A DNA stretch of 64,000 nt from Paeniglutamicibacter antarcticus_C (GCF_039544305.1 NZ_BAABLK010000092.1:27464-91463), one strand, 5' to 3'; shown: positions 42,681 to 51,980, counted from the stretch's first letter. Made by a program: numbers and translations. The notes: generated by a model not told the origin, from the sequence alone.

Positions 42681-45275
42681 CTAGTACGTCCCACCCACTT
42701 CACGGAAAAGCTGCTCGATGGCTTCCTTAGATGTTGCCTCGGCCAACTTCTTCGCCAGGCTGTCGTCGGTTTGACCGGAGAGCTGGATTGCCAACAGAAC
42801 GCCCGCAGTGTCCTTGATGACGATTGCCGCCCGGCGGAAATCCCCATCGTGTTCTCGGACGTACCGGGCCAAAGCCGCCCACTTCGGTGATGTGTCCGCC
42901 AACGAATGGTTGTGCGGGTCCACCAAATCGATGGCCACGCCGCCTTCGCCGTCATCATGGAAGAACAGGAAATCCGGGTAGAGGTTCTTGGAAACTTCCG
43001 AGTCCAGATAGTGCACCGACAGCGCATGGCTGCCGCCGACAGGGTTCCTGTACCAGCCCAACAGCGTGCTTGAAGCTTGTTCGGCCTCAAGAACACTCTC
43101 CTCCCAACCAGTGAAGGTGTCGGGGAACAGCTTGCTCTCGGGCAGCGCGTAGAGGTGGGCCGCATACAGCGGTAGGGCCGCGACCAAACCGGTGTCCTTG
43201 TTCAGGATCTCTGTTTTTTGGGAGATCTTCTCGGGCATACCGAGGACGCTGTTCAGCGCTGAACCGATGGGTGCAAAGATGGTTTCAAATTCCTGGCGCT
43301 GTGTTGGCTTCAGGCGAGCCACCGCGCCGGCCGTGTTCCGTCGCCAAGACTCTACTCGTGTACCGCACTGAGACTCCAAGGCTTCCCGAGTCTCAGCAGA
43401 ACGCGCCAAGGCAACGGTCCGCACGACTACTTCATCCCACTCCAGATCGCCGGCAATGACCAGGGAAGTGCTGTACCACGCTGCTGCGGCGTCAGGGAGC
43501 CGTCGTTTGGCCTCCTCCAAGAGCTGGCGCAGGTTCTTCTGGCTGGTGGCAGCCGTGCGCGAGATGGTCCCTGTGTTGACACCGCTGTACTGGTCGAACG
43601 TGGCCATCTCAAAGCTCACTTCGAGCAATGAGTCGGCCATCTTGTCGATGGCCACACGGTTCTGGCTGTACACCGAAGCGAGGGTCTCCACGACCACGTC
43701 GCGCGATTCCTGGGTGTAGGAAGATCCGCCTGGGTGCTCGAATTCGGAGTTATCCAGTAGAGTGCCCAAGCGCACCAGACGATTCACGTTCGAGGTGAAC
43801 CGGCGCACCGGCTTCTGTTCCCGAGTGAGACTGTTGATGGCGTCCCAGACTGCTGCTGGCACATCAGGGTTTCGCGTCATGCTCTTGGGATTCAGCTGCA
43901 CCGGCACTTCGATGTCCGCCGAATCCATGAAGGATTTCACGACCATGGCCACTTCAACCTTGTTGAAGTGCGGCAGGTAGAGGTCGACTGCGTTCAAATC
44001 GTCGAATTCCGGCTCTTCGATGCTCTTGGCCAACGGATTGCGCACCATGCGCCCAATGAGCTGAGCGATCTGCGTGTGTTCCTGGGCGGTACGCAGGGAC
44101 ACCATGACCTCGGCGCGGGGGCAGTCCCAGCCGGTGGTCAGGGCCTGCTTGAAGATCACCGCACGCAGGTTTCCCGATTGAGAGATCGACGTCGGGGCAA
44201 TGTACTGGACAACCCTAGGCATCTGGACGCCGCTCAACCAGGTGGTGGTCGTGATGGGTGCGTGCTCGCCGAACGAATGGGCCACGGAATCCGCGTCGTC
44301 AAAGGCGTCTGAAGCATCGGTGAGTGTCTGGACAATCTCGCCGATCTTGGCGTCCGTCGTCATGTCCGGGACCTGGATCGCCAAAAGAGGCACGGGATAT
44401 GACGAAGCCCCGGTGGCTCGGGCCCACTGCTGCCATTGCCTATCTGACCGATCTAGATCAGCAACAGCCTGGCGAATCAGGGTGTCATCACTGGGCTGGT
44501 CATCCACCGCATAGCTGACGTTGATCCGTTCCTTGATGAGACCCGAGGCCCGCACCTTTTGGACATCGGCTACGACCTGCACCAGGGAACGGCCGGAGGC
44601 GCCACGCATGGCCTCTTCAAATTTCTTCGGCGTTGCTGATAACCCGATGACTATGGGCGCTGGCGGGTTCACAATAGTGCGGAAAGTGTCGTTACCTCCC
44701 GGAACCTCGATGGTGGCCCCATCGAGGATTCGACGCAGAATCGTCGGCCGGCTCCGGTCCGTGGCCCCTCGGTGGGCCTCATCGACGAGCACTATGAATC
44801 CGCTGCCGCGCTGCTTAACGGTGTTGCCGATCGTTTCCCAGAGCGAATACCTACGACTATCGCCAGTCTGGATGTGGCGCTTCGCGCCGGTACCAAGCTT
44901 TTGGACGTTCAAGAAATAGACGAGCCCTGGGCTGAATTCTGCCTGGTCAAAGTCAGATTCGACGGTCCTGAGCATGTTCATGTTGATCCGGTCAGACGAA
45001 GCCCGGATCTTCTTGCGGGACTGCTCGTTGAGTTCCGCGTCGTCGGTCAGCCACAGAACTGTGGTTTCCGGACGCGGATCTGAGTCTTCGGTTCCGAAGA
45101 ACAGCCCCTCCAGAACGGCCGAGGCAATCACGGTCTTACCGGCGCCGGTCGGTGCACTGATGCCGATCGCGGTCTTGCGATCACCATTGGAGCGGAGGCG
45201 CTGGGCAGCGATGCCGATTTCGTTGAGGGTTTCCTCAACAACGTCGGCTTGGTAGTCGGCAAGGGTGAAGTTCAC
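42681..45275 (-). CDS. Type III-like restriction subunit (Res), helicase-nuclease
   Basis: 864 residues, GTG start overlapping the Mod stop (GTGA). Superfamily 2 helicase: Walker A APTGAGKTV at 41-49, DEAH at 165-168, motif QLIGRMVRNP as helicase motif VI. The C-terminal region has YPDFLFFHDD then GGVAIDLVDPHNHS, where type III nucleases have PD...(D/E)xK; the lysine position reads Leu/Val, so the nuclease site is atypical. It acts with the methyltransferase to translocate on and cut unmodified DNA. Two-gene order mod-res is standard. Confidence 0.88.
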   Translation of the reverse strand: MNFTLADYQADVVEETLNEIGIAAQRLRSNGDRKTAIGISAPTGAGKTVIASAVLEGLFFGTEDSDPRPETTVLWLTDDAELNEQSRKKIRASSDRINMNMLRTVESDFDQAEFSPGLVYFLNVQKLGTGAKRHIQTGDSRRYSLWETIGNTVKQRGSGFIVLVDEAHRGATDRSRPTILRRILDGATIEVPGGNDTFRTIVNPPAPIVIGLSATPKKFEEAMRGASGRSLVQVVADVQKVRASGLIKERINVSYAVDDQPSDDTLIRQAVADLDRSDRQWQQWARATGASSYPVPLLAIQVPDMTTDAKIGEIVQTLTDASDAFDDADSVAHSFGEHAPITTTTWLSGVQMPRVVQYIAPTSISQSGNLRAVIFKQALTTGWDCPRAEVMVSLRTAQEHTQIAQLIGRMVRNPLAKSIEEPEFDDLNAVDLYLPHFNKVEVAMVVKSFMDSADIEVPVQLNPKSMTRNPDVPAAVWDAINSLTREQKPVRRFTSNVNRLVRLGTLLDNSEFEHPGGSSYTQESRDVVVETLASVYSQNRVAIDKMADSLLEVSFEMATFDQYSGVNTGTISRTAATSQKNLRQLLEEAKRRLPDAAAAWYSTSLVIAGDLEWDEVVVRTVALARSAETREALESQCGTRVESWRRNTAGAVARLKPTQRQEFETIFAPIGSALNSVLGMPEKISQKTEILNKDTGLVAALPLYAAHLYALPESKLFPDTFTGWEESVLEAEQASSTLLGWYRNPVGGSHALSVHYLDSEVSKNLYPDFLFFHDDGEGGVAIDLVDPHNHSLADTSPKWAALARYVREHDGDFRRAAIVIKDTAGVLLAIQLSGQTDDSLAKKLAEATSKEAIEQLFREVGGTY

Positions 45276-47254
45276 GAATCGCTCCGGTTGATCTGGAAGG
45301 CGTCAAGGTAGGAGCCGTAGATGGGTTCAACGGTGATCTCGCCCCCGAAGGCTTCCCCGGCGAGGTCACCTTGCTCGGGGGAATCGGTGATGATGAAGAC
45401 GTGTTTGACCTGATTTGGCTTGGTGGTCAACAGTTCAGCCAGCTCAGCGGCTTTCCCAGCGTTGAACAGCACAGCCATCGAGGACTCTTCGTTCCATTCG
45501 TAGTCTTGGGTGTCCTCGGTGCGCTGAACCACGGGTCCAACCGCGCAGGACTTCATCCAGAACAATGGTGCGAGGTTCTCGTACTCCAGTGCTGCGTGGA
45601 CGCGGCTCTCTTCCAGGTAGGCGAGATCCAGGAACTCCACGTTGGCTGGCAGGCCGTCAGAGTAGGTAGATCCGTCTTGGCGCACTCCGGTCACGACTGT
45701 CTCGATGCGCGGCTTGGTGACATGGTGGAACACGCCCTGGGCCTCGTATTCTGAGAAGCCTGGCTGATGACCAGCTTTGCGAAGTGCTGCGTCGTCCTTG
45801 GCCGACAGCTCGTTGTTGGTGACCAGGATGCACTGGCGCGTGCCTTGGTCCTCGGCGTTGAGCCGGATGACGGCCTCGGCTGTTGTGCCCGAGCCTCCGA
45901 AGAAGTCGAGGATGACGGCATCTTTGGGGGTCACCATGCGGAACCAGCGCATCAGGACGTTGTGGTCCTTGGGGAATGGGAAACGCTTGTCTCCTAGAAC
46001 GTTGACCAGATGCTTGGAACCTACGTGGCGCTCGGATTTGAAAACGTTCTCCGGGACGCGCGTGGACACTTCATCCAGGTAGCGACGGTATCGGGGCGAG
46101 GTTGTGTGGTCTTTTCCAAACTCGATACGCCCTTCGGCCAATTTTTCAGCCATACGCTCTTCGCTATAGACCCAGCCGTTGGGGTGCATCCTAACAGGGA
46201 GTCCCGTTTCAGGATGTAACAGGTCATATTGCAGGTTCGGTCTTGGGTTGGGACTTCTGAGCTGATCGGTTTGATAGACACGACCTTGTTCATCAATCCG
46301 ATTGTTCATTTTCATTCCGGGATCAAAGCCGTCCCCGTTGGATTTCCACCATTCACGCATCAGCGCTGAGGCTTTAGCCGAATCGTTGCCTGACTCGGAC
46401 CAAGCCTGCGAAGCGGCTGCCACGACCTGATCAAAGCCTGGTTTAAGATCCTTCCAACGAATGTCGTTTTCGACGAGAGTGTCTTTTGAACGCCCGTAGG
46501 CAATCTGATAGTCCACGCCACCGCCTCCAAAGCGGGAGTCATTTTTCACCCCACCTTGCCAGGTGAGATTTGCTAGAAAATTCTGGTCACCAAAAACCTC
46601 ATCCATAAGAATGCGCAGGCGGTGGTGTTCATTGTCGTCGATAGCCACGATGATGATGCCCGTGGGCTTCAGCAGCTTCTTCGCCAGGGTCAACCGGCGC
46701 TCCATGAAGCTCAGCCACTTTGAGTGCCTAAAACTGTCCTGCTCAGCGACATAGTGATCGTTGTACTGCCACGTTTTGTTGCCTGTGTTGTAAGGCGGAT
46801 CAATGTAGATCAGATCCACAGATTCTGGGTGCGTGTATCCAAGCATTTCGAGAGCATGGAAGTTCTCTCCGTTGATCACCACATGTGCGGGATCTTCCGG
46901 ATTGCCCGTTCGTACAGAACCCACGGTCTTCAAACCAGGGAAGACCACTTCACCGAACTGCCGAGCAGCTGTCACGTTTGAGAGCTTCTCTTCGATCACG
47001 TTTCCGTGCTCGTCTGCAAGAGTCACAGAGTCACCGCTGATGGCACGGACCTTGTGGAATGTGCCGTCGGCTTCGCGGATGACTGTGCGACCTCGGCGCA
47101 CCTGGGACTGGGGCATCCGGATGCCTTCGGGAGAGTGCCGTTCAAAGACAAGTCCGAACTTCTTCGTGGTGCGCTCGAACTCGGCCTTCAGCCTTGCTCG
47201 GAGCCCTTCGTCCGTCACCTCGTTCAAGTAGACCTCGAACATGCTTTTGGACAT
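45272..47254 (-). CDS. Type III-like DNA methyltransferase (Mod)
   Basis: 660 residues from MSKSMFEVYLNE; a Met 23 codons upstream (47323) is less likely. Motif IV DPPYNTG at 152-158 precedes motif I FFGGSGTT at 451-458: the beta-class order of N6-adenine methyltransferases such as type III Mod. An N-terminal domain of about 125 residues (coiled, then a small beta region) precedes the catalytic part, and a large target-recognition region lies between the two motifs. It methylates the host site and gives specificity to Res. Codon composition is close to average here. Confidence 0.92.
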   Translation of the reverse strand: MSKSMFEVYLNEVTDEGLRARLKAEFERTTKKFGLVFERHSPEGIRMPQSQVRRGRTVIREADGTFHKVRAISGDSVTLADEHGNVIEEKLSNVTAARQFGEVVFPGLKTVGSVRTGNPEDPAHVVINGENFHALEMLGYTHPESVDLIYIDPPYNTGNKTWQYNDHYVAEQDSFRHSKWLSFMERRLTLAKKLLKPTGIIIVAIDDNEHHRLRILMDEVFGDQNFLANLTWQGGVKNDSRFGGGGVDYQIAYGRSKDTLVENDIRWKDLKPGFDQVVAAASQAWSESGNDSAKASALMREWWKSNGDGFDPGMKMNNRIDEQGRVYQTDQLRSPNPRPNLQYDLLHPETGLPVRMHPNGWVYSEERMAEKLAEGRIEFGKDHTTSPRYRRYLDEVSTRVPENVFKSERHVGSKHLVNVLGDKRFPFPKDHNVLMRWFRMVTPKDAVILDFFGGSGTTAEAVIRLNAEDQGTRQCILVTNNELSAKDDAALRKAGHQPGFSEYEAQGVFHHVTKPRIETVVTGVRQDGSTYSDGLPANVEFLDLAYLEESRVHAALEYENLAPLFWMKSCAVGPVVQRTEDTQDYEWNEESSMAVLFNAGKAAELAELLTTKPNQVKHVFIITDSPEQGDLAGEAFGGEITVEPIYGSYLDAFQINRSDS

Positions 47255-47711
47255 GACACTCCTAGAAAATTGCCGCTCAAACGGACACCCAGCTATATTT
47301 CTATCAGCAAATGCTGCGGGCACTGATCAATCGTCGGATTACTGGGTTCAATGTCGCACTTTTCCGACCTTGGCATGGTTGAACAGACTTCCAAAGTGGA
47401 CACTACCTAATGAGAGGTTCTCAGCTAGCGCGCATTGACTCCGTCTTCAAATGCCCCACAGGTCCCGACAATAGAATCGATCTTGAATCTCAAACCGACG
47501 GCTTGATGACTGAGAGAGAAGCATCCCCGGAATCATGCTGTCCACAAAACGGCGTCATGATTCCGGGGATGCTTCACCAGAGCGCACCAAAGCGTGGGAG
47601 GGGCTACACGAAGTGCTAAGAGGTTAGCTGAGAGCCAGAGTCTGCAGGGAATGATAAGTCTTTCCATAGGCAAATGCTGACTCGGATGCCGGTCATCTCA
47701 GTTGGTCTTCG
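47255..47711. other. Island spacer with long hairpin
   Basis: 457 bases of lower-GC DNA between the mod start and the end of the DUF6575-like gene. It contains the 19-bp inverted repeat described separately and no supported gene. Confidence 0.5.
47519..47574 (-). terminator. Perfect 19-bp inverted repeat (terminator-like)
   Basis: AAGCATCCCCGGAATCATG at 47519-47537 is exactly repeated in inverted form at 47556-47574, with an 18-base loop. On the minus strand the stem is followed by CTCTCTC rather than a pure T-run. It lies about 140 bases past the stop of the DUF6575-like operon, so it probably terminates it; the perfect, long stem is unusual for a simple terminator. Confidence 0.55.
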
Positions 47712-48932
47712 TCAGAGGCCCTCTTTGACGGGGCGAATGTCCAACAAGCGATAGCTGCTAGATACATCAGTCGTCATAGTTGAGTACTCCATGGTCCTCA
47801 AGAGAGATGCAGTGTAAAAGTGATCTTCTCCCGTAGGAAGCCCAGACATCTGGGCTTTGGCCTCAGGTGCCATCTGTCCCGAATACCTTTGCCCAGCAAC
47901 GTTGTCGAAGAGCTCGAAGATGCCGGTCCGGAGATTAACGCCAACCAACGTAACTCTGGATAGTTCCAACTTCTCACTATCAGGGCTTCGATTATCAATG
48001 ATCGACAGAGCTTTCCGGACCGATTCGAGGCCAATTTTAGCAACGCTCAGATGCCCACGATGATCAGCCAAGAACACGCCTGCTCCGGTCTCGTCGTCTG
48101 AAAGCATCGTTAAAAGGCTGCGGAATTTACTTTGAGCCCTCATGCCATATCCGCCAAGTAGCCTCGTCAACTCTTCTTGCGAGTCGGCAGCTTGTAGAAG
48201 CTCGAGCAATCTCTCTGTCGATCTGTTTATTAGGTCGTGCCCGATCAGTGTAGGGCTTGATTTTGGCGCAAGAACCATGACGAATGATGCTGCTAGGGCG
48301 CCGGTGAAAACGAGTTCTGATTCCTGGAGAATTTCTTCGGGTATCAGCCCTCGAGCCGTCGGCCGGCCACGCTCTTCTTGCGCCAGCGAGTCAACTGTGT
48401 CTTGAAAGGATCCTGCCAGTCGAGACATTGAACGGAGTGAAACCTCGGTTCGAAGCATGTCGGCGGGAAATATCTCTAGTGCGATACGAGTTCTAAATTC
48501 CCCCTCGGAGTCAGTTCTGAACTTTTCCTGATTGAAAGAGGGGAGAGTTTCAGTTGCGATCTCCAACCGCGCTTCGGCAAGAGGAAGCCAGTCATCCTGT
48601 ATTTGATCAGCAGGAATTGTCTCAAGTCGATTTCCGGGATTGGCCTTCCCATATTCAGCCGTAATTTTATATACGAAGCGATCTTCTGCTTGGGTATATA
48701 CCTCCCGCAGAGGGATGTATCCGCTACGAGCTAGATTCATCCGATCGCGGGACACCGAAACGTAGAGATAGGTTTCGGTGTATTCCTCTTCATCCTCGTC
48801 TACACAGTTAGCCAAGTAGAGGTTCCCCGCGCGGTTCTGTGCGACGAAGAGGCGCGGCCCGTCATGTTCAAAAAAGACTTCCGAAATTTCAAGGGGCCCG
48901 AGGAAAGTGTCAGTCGCAGGTACAAGTGTCAT
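47712..48932 (-). CDS. DUF6575-like protein
   Basis: 406 residues from MTLVPATDTFLGPLEI; the ATG shares ATGA with the stop of the upstream small gene. The N-terminal about 130 residues (LGPLEISEVFFEHDGPRLFVAQNRAGNLYLA...YVSVSRDRM) match my memory of the DUF6575 domain pattern; the rest is mixed alpha/beta with no motif I recognise. No catalytic or membrane signature is visible. Its place beside a restriction-modification system, in low-GC DNA and with a tightly coupled partner, suggests an accessory or defence function. Function unknown. Confidence 0.7.
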   Translation of the reverse strand: MTLVPATDTFLGPLEISEVFFEHDGPRLFVAQNRAGNLYLANCVDEDEEEYTETYLYVSVSRDRMNLARSGYIPLREVYTQAEDRFVYKITAEYGKANPGNRLETIPADQIQDDWLPLAEARLEIATETLPSFNQEKFRTDSEGEFRTRIALEIFPADMLRTEVSLRSMSRLAGSFQDTVDSLAQEERGRPTARGLIPEEILQESELVFTGALAASFVMVLAPKSSPTLIGHDLINRSTERLLELLQAADSQEELTRLLGGYGMRAQSKFRSLLTMLSDDETGAGVFLADHRGHLSVAKIGLESVRKALSIIDNRSPDSEKLELSRVTLVGVNLRTGIFELFDNVAGQRYSGQMAPEAKAQMSGLPTGEDHFYTASLLRTMEYSTMTTDVSSSYRLLDIRPVKEGL

Positions 48933-49342
48933 GGTTTTTCCGCCACACAGGTTGCTGTCGGGATATGGGTTAGCGGCTCGGGCCACCAGTCATGATGAGA
49001 GTCACCGCTTCTAGGGCTCGCGTCGATCCAACCGCACGTCAGATCAACTGACGATATCGATTTTTTTCGGGCCCACGGGGTGCTCTGTTGGGCCTTCACC
49101 AAGTCCTGGATATCTGTGAATACAGAGTGCCCATAGCAGTCGCGTTTCGCGTCTGAGCCTGGTGCGGTGCACGCGCCCATTGACTTATTGATCGGAAGAA
49201 TCCAGTCAGTGTCCGGGACCGTATCGTCAATTTTGAGCTTCCCCGTTGTCAGCCGAAAGACCATCCCCTTTGCTGGAACTGCAGTGTGAGGATGGTAGGG
49301 AGGCGGGAACGCCGCTGGCGGCACGCTTGGAGTCGAGCTCAT
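48929..49342 (-). CDS. Small unknown partner of the DUF6575-like protein
   Basis: 137 residues from MSSTPSVPPAAF (the frame opens nine codons earlier at 49369). Pro-rich N-terminus, then a region with a Cys at CTAPGSDAKRDCYGH and a Trp-rich tail (CGWIDASPRSGDSHHDWWPE). No family recognised, no signal peptide or membrane segment. The stop overlaps the next start by four bases, which means coupled translation and probably a shared complex or toxin/antidote-like pairing. Confidence 0.6.
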   Translation of the reverse strand: MSSTPSVPPAAFPPPYHPHTAVPAKGMVFRLTTGKLKIDDTVPDTDWILPINKSMGACTAPGSDAKRDCYGHSVFTDIQDLVKAQQSTPWARKKSISSVDLTCGWIDASPRSGDSHHDWWPEPLTHIPTATCVAEKP

Positions 49343-49846
49343 TGTGATGACTCTAGCAACGAATACCACCGAATTGGGTTAGTGTGCAGCCACAATGAAG
49401 AACCGGTATGTCATCACAGTCAGAAGTGGTCTGCACAGCTGAGGCCCTTCCTGCTCGGAAAGGCCCGATGCCCGGAGGACGTCCCGAGTGGCGCGCTGGG
49501 TGGTGGCACTTCTCGGAAACGAAGGAATGCGACAAAAGTTCGAATCGATAACTTCAAGGCCTATCGTTCCTTACTGCCGTGCGGCGTCCTGCCACAGGGA
49601 ATCCGCCCGGCAAAGAGAAGCGTCAACATTTGGTCGGAGGGATCCGCAAATAGCTTGCCCCCGAAACGGTTGATCGAGCCAAGGGCCCAAATCGAGTTTT
49701 GAGAAGGAGGGTAGGTGATATGAAGGGATGAATAAATCCGGATCTTGATCCTGGGCAGGAATCTGAGTTGCACTTACTGGTCGGTGCAACTTCGACTGGG
49801 TCTCTCACGCTGCCGGCCGACTTCCGTTGAAAACACGTTCGTCAGT

Positions 49847-49862
49847 TTGGGGTATACCCCAA
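49847..49862. repeat. Perfect 16-bp palindrome
   Basis: TTGGGGTATACCCCAA, self-complementary. About 130 bases upstream of the interrupted resolvase gene; could be a regulator-binding site. Confidence 0.5.
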
Positions 49863-49954
49863 CTAGACGTAAGCCAAGTATCTCGAATGATGTCACACTA
49901 GGGTTCAAATTCCCATTAATGGACATGGGTTGGTCGAGCTCATAGAATCTAACC

Positions 49955-49982
49955 TGACAAATAACCGGTTTTTCGTAAATGT
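49955..49982. promoter_or_regulatory. Resolvase binding-site (res)-like sequence
   Basis: TGACAAATAACCGG followed by TTTTTCGTAAATGT. The TGAC...ATAACxGxTTTTxCGT pattern resembles Tn3-type res and invertase subsites, and it lies 12 bases before the start of the resolvase gene, where such enzymes usually bind to control themselves. Match judged by memory. Confidence 0.4.
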
Positions 49983-50058
49983 TGGGGGAGTCAGTGGCAG
50001 GTCAACGACTGGGATACGTGCGGGTCAGCACATTGGATCAAAATGAGCAGCGCCAGCT

Positions 50059-50062
50059 CGAA
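50059..50062. repeat. Target-site duplication CGAA, left copy
   Basis: CGAA directly before the IS21-like element; the second copy is at 50572-50575. Four bases fits IS21-family insertion. Confidence 0.75.
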
Positions 50063-50571
50063 TGAATATTTGACTGTCTGGGGGCCAGCAATATTGCGCG
50101 TGGGGACCAGCGCAGGAAAACGCGAATATTGTCCGTGGGAGCCATCAGTGGCATTGCCGGGAGCCGCTTTGCCGGCGGGGTGGTGGGTGCCGCGACGTGA
50201 GTTGGTCCTGCCGACGATAGTGGAGCCATTGCCCAGGCACCCTGCCGGGACGCGCCTCCGCAAGCGGCGCGCGCCGAGCGCGCGCCGAGGGAACACAGCT
50301 GCGGCTCGGCCCTGCGTGTTCTGCACGCGTTGTCTGCAGAAGGGTTCGCACCGGCGGCCGCGGAGAGGATGTTCATGGACCGCTATGCCCTCCGCACTAT
50401 CCGGTTCTGAGACGGAAGGCACACGTGACGCGAGAGGAACAGCGCCGTGCAGAATCAGGTGGAACCCGCTGGAGGCCGGTGGCTGCCACGCGGGGAGGTA
50501 CTGGCCCCCAACGGCAATATCGGTGGTCCCCAACGGCAATAATGGGTGGTCCCCAAAGAGTCGAATACTCA
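50063..50571. mobile_element. Internally deleted IS21-like element (509 bp)
   Basis: Ends are inverted repeats: left TGAATATTTGACTGTCTGGG, right (reverse strand) TGAGTATTCGACTCTTTGGG, with about 16 of 20 positions alike and TG...CA tips. Further in, sub-terminal repeats of the type (G)TTGGGGACCA / ATTGCCG occur at both ends (50080-50115 and 50496-50560), a feature of IS21-family ends. The internal part is GC-rich with no istA or istB coding left, so it could move only with transposase supplied elsewhere. Confidence 0.8.
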
Positions 50572-50575
50572 CGAA
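50572..50575. repeat. Target-site duplication CGAA, right copy
   Basis: CGAA directly after the element; matches the left copy at 50059-50062. Confidence 0.75.
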
Positions 50576-51079
50576 GGACAAAGTCTGGACCAGGTGTTCA
50601 CCGATCATGCTTCGGGCAAGGACACGAAGCGGCCGAAGCTCGATGAGCTGATCAGATTTGCCCGTACCGGGGATACCGTGATGGTTCATTCGATGGACCG
50701 CCTGGCCCGCAACCTGGATGACCTTCGCTCGGTGGTGCAAAAGCTGACCGGCAAGGGCGCCCGGGTGGAATTCGTGAAAGAAGGTCTTGTGTTCACGGGG
50801 GAGGACTCCCCCATGGCGAACCTGATGCTCTCGGTCATGGGGGCCTTCGCTGAATTTGAACGCTCCCTGATCAAGGAACGTCAGCGCGAAGGAATTGCCT
50901 TGGCCAAAACTCGCGGTGTTTATAAGGGGCGCAAGCGTTCGCTGAGTCCTGAGCAGGTCAGTGAGTTGGTTGCCAGTGCCTTGGCGGGGGTTCCCAAGAT
51001 GCAGCTGGCCAAGGAATACGGTTTGAGTCGGGAAACGGTGTATCAGTATCTGCGTCGAGCGGAACGGCCCACCGTGTAG

Positions 51080-51223
51080 TTGCTGACACCAAGCACAGTG
51101 CTATCCGTAGTTTGGGGTCCAACCGGTGCTCCGCGGCATTGAATTCTCTGTAAGGAATTCTGTTTCGTCGCCAATACTGCAAAATCGAAGCTAAACGTAG
51201 ATCTTTAAGGCACACTATGTGTC
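51080..51223. other. Spacer after resolvase
   Basis: 144 bases, no supported gene or repeat. Confidence 0.3.
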
Positions 51224-51886
51224 ATGAGTGACCCCGTGGAGATCACGACGCAGAACACGACTGTTGAAGAATGGACGTGGGCTCTGGCCCAGTCCACAGG
51301 ATCGCCGGGCGGTGGCGCAGGCGCTGGTTTGATGCTTGCCGTCGCCGCTTCCTTGACGTCAATGGTTGCCGGTTATAGCCAAGCTTCCGAAGAATCGGGC
51401 CTGGAAGTTAGCAGCATCCTCCCACGAGCCCGCGCACTGCGCCACGAGGCATTGAGGTTGGCTGATGAAGATTCAGCGGCGTCCAAAGCGTTTGGTGCCG
51501 CCTTTCGGATGAATCCGGGTTCAGCCCGAGATTCTGCAATATCCGAGGCCTCGGTGGAGGCGGCCAAAGCCTCCGCGGTTCTGGGCCAGAGAGCGCTCGA
51601 AGCCATCGAAGACCTGGCCTGGCTTTCCACCCATGGAAACCGGGCACTTATTGCCGATGTCGTCGTTGGATTCGGCGCCTTGCGATCCACGCTGGCAGGG
51701 GCACGCACCAATGTCAGTTTTGACCTTTCAACGCTCACCGCCGCAGGAAAATCGATGGAGGAGATTCATAAACAACATCCAGTTCTCTGGTCCATGGTGG
51801 GAAAACTACATGCGGGCATTGAACGGATAGATGGTCTTGTGGCAGGCCTTGATCCCAAGGCGGCACCCACGGATGATAGGTCTTAG
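51224..51886 (+). CDS. Cyclodeaminase/cyclohydrolase-family protein (copy 2)
   Basis: 220 residues. Same family and exactly the same length as the protein at 22593; the two align end to end without a gap, clearly more than half identical by eye, with identical runs such as AASLTSMVAGY, SKAFGAAFR, GARTNVSFDL and QHPVLWS. The glycine-rich motif is STGSPGGGAGAGLMLAVAASL (24-44). It sits immediately right of the resolvase/IS21 scar. Reaction unknown; folate one-carbon chemistry is the family precedent. Confidence 0.82.
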   Translation: MSDPVEITTQNTTVEEWTWALAQSTGSPGGGAGAGLMLAVAASLTSMVAGYSQASEESGLEVSSILPRARALRHEALRLADEDSAASKAFGAAFRMNPGSARDSAISEASVEAAKASAVLGQRALEAIEDLAWLSTHGNRALIADVVVGFGALRSTLAGARTNVSFDLSTLTAAGKSMEEIHKQHPVLWSMVGKLHAGIERIDGLVAGLDPKAAPTDDRS

Positions 51887-51980
51887 AACAATGCCCGTTG
51901 TACGCCTCTGAAGTGTTTAGTTTCAGGTGGTCCGTAGCTTGAGACGTAGGGAGTCGCCGACCTACAGGAAGGACACTGAA

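Larger units (their letters stand above)
49343..49993. other. Island spacer with palindrome and recombinase site
   Basis: 651 bases of low-GC DNA without a supported gene. Contains TTGGGGTATACCCCAA (49847-49862), a perfect 16-bp palindrome, and the resolvase-site-like sequence at 49955-49982. The plus-strand frame 49286-49702 lacks any recognisable feature. Confidence 0.45.
49994..51079 (+). pseudogene. Serine resolvase/invertase gene split by insertion
   Basis: The GTG start at 49994 gives VAGQRLGYVRVSTLDQNEQR and on to QLE, with the catalytic serine in YVRVST, then the frame hits a stop. The rest of the gene resumes at 50576 (GQSLDQVFTDHASGKDTKRP) and continues through MDRLARNLDDLRSVV, MANLMLSVMGAFAEFERSLI and the C-terminal helix-turn-helix (KMQLAKEYGLSRETVYQYLRR) to 51079. 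Removing the 509-bp element plus one CGAA copy joins the halves exactly in frame (QLE-GQSLDQ). The distal frame alone lacks the catalytic serine, so the enzyme is inactive as it stands. Confidence 0.88.
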
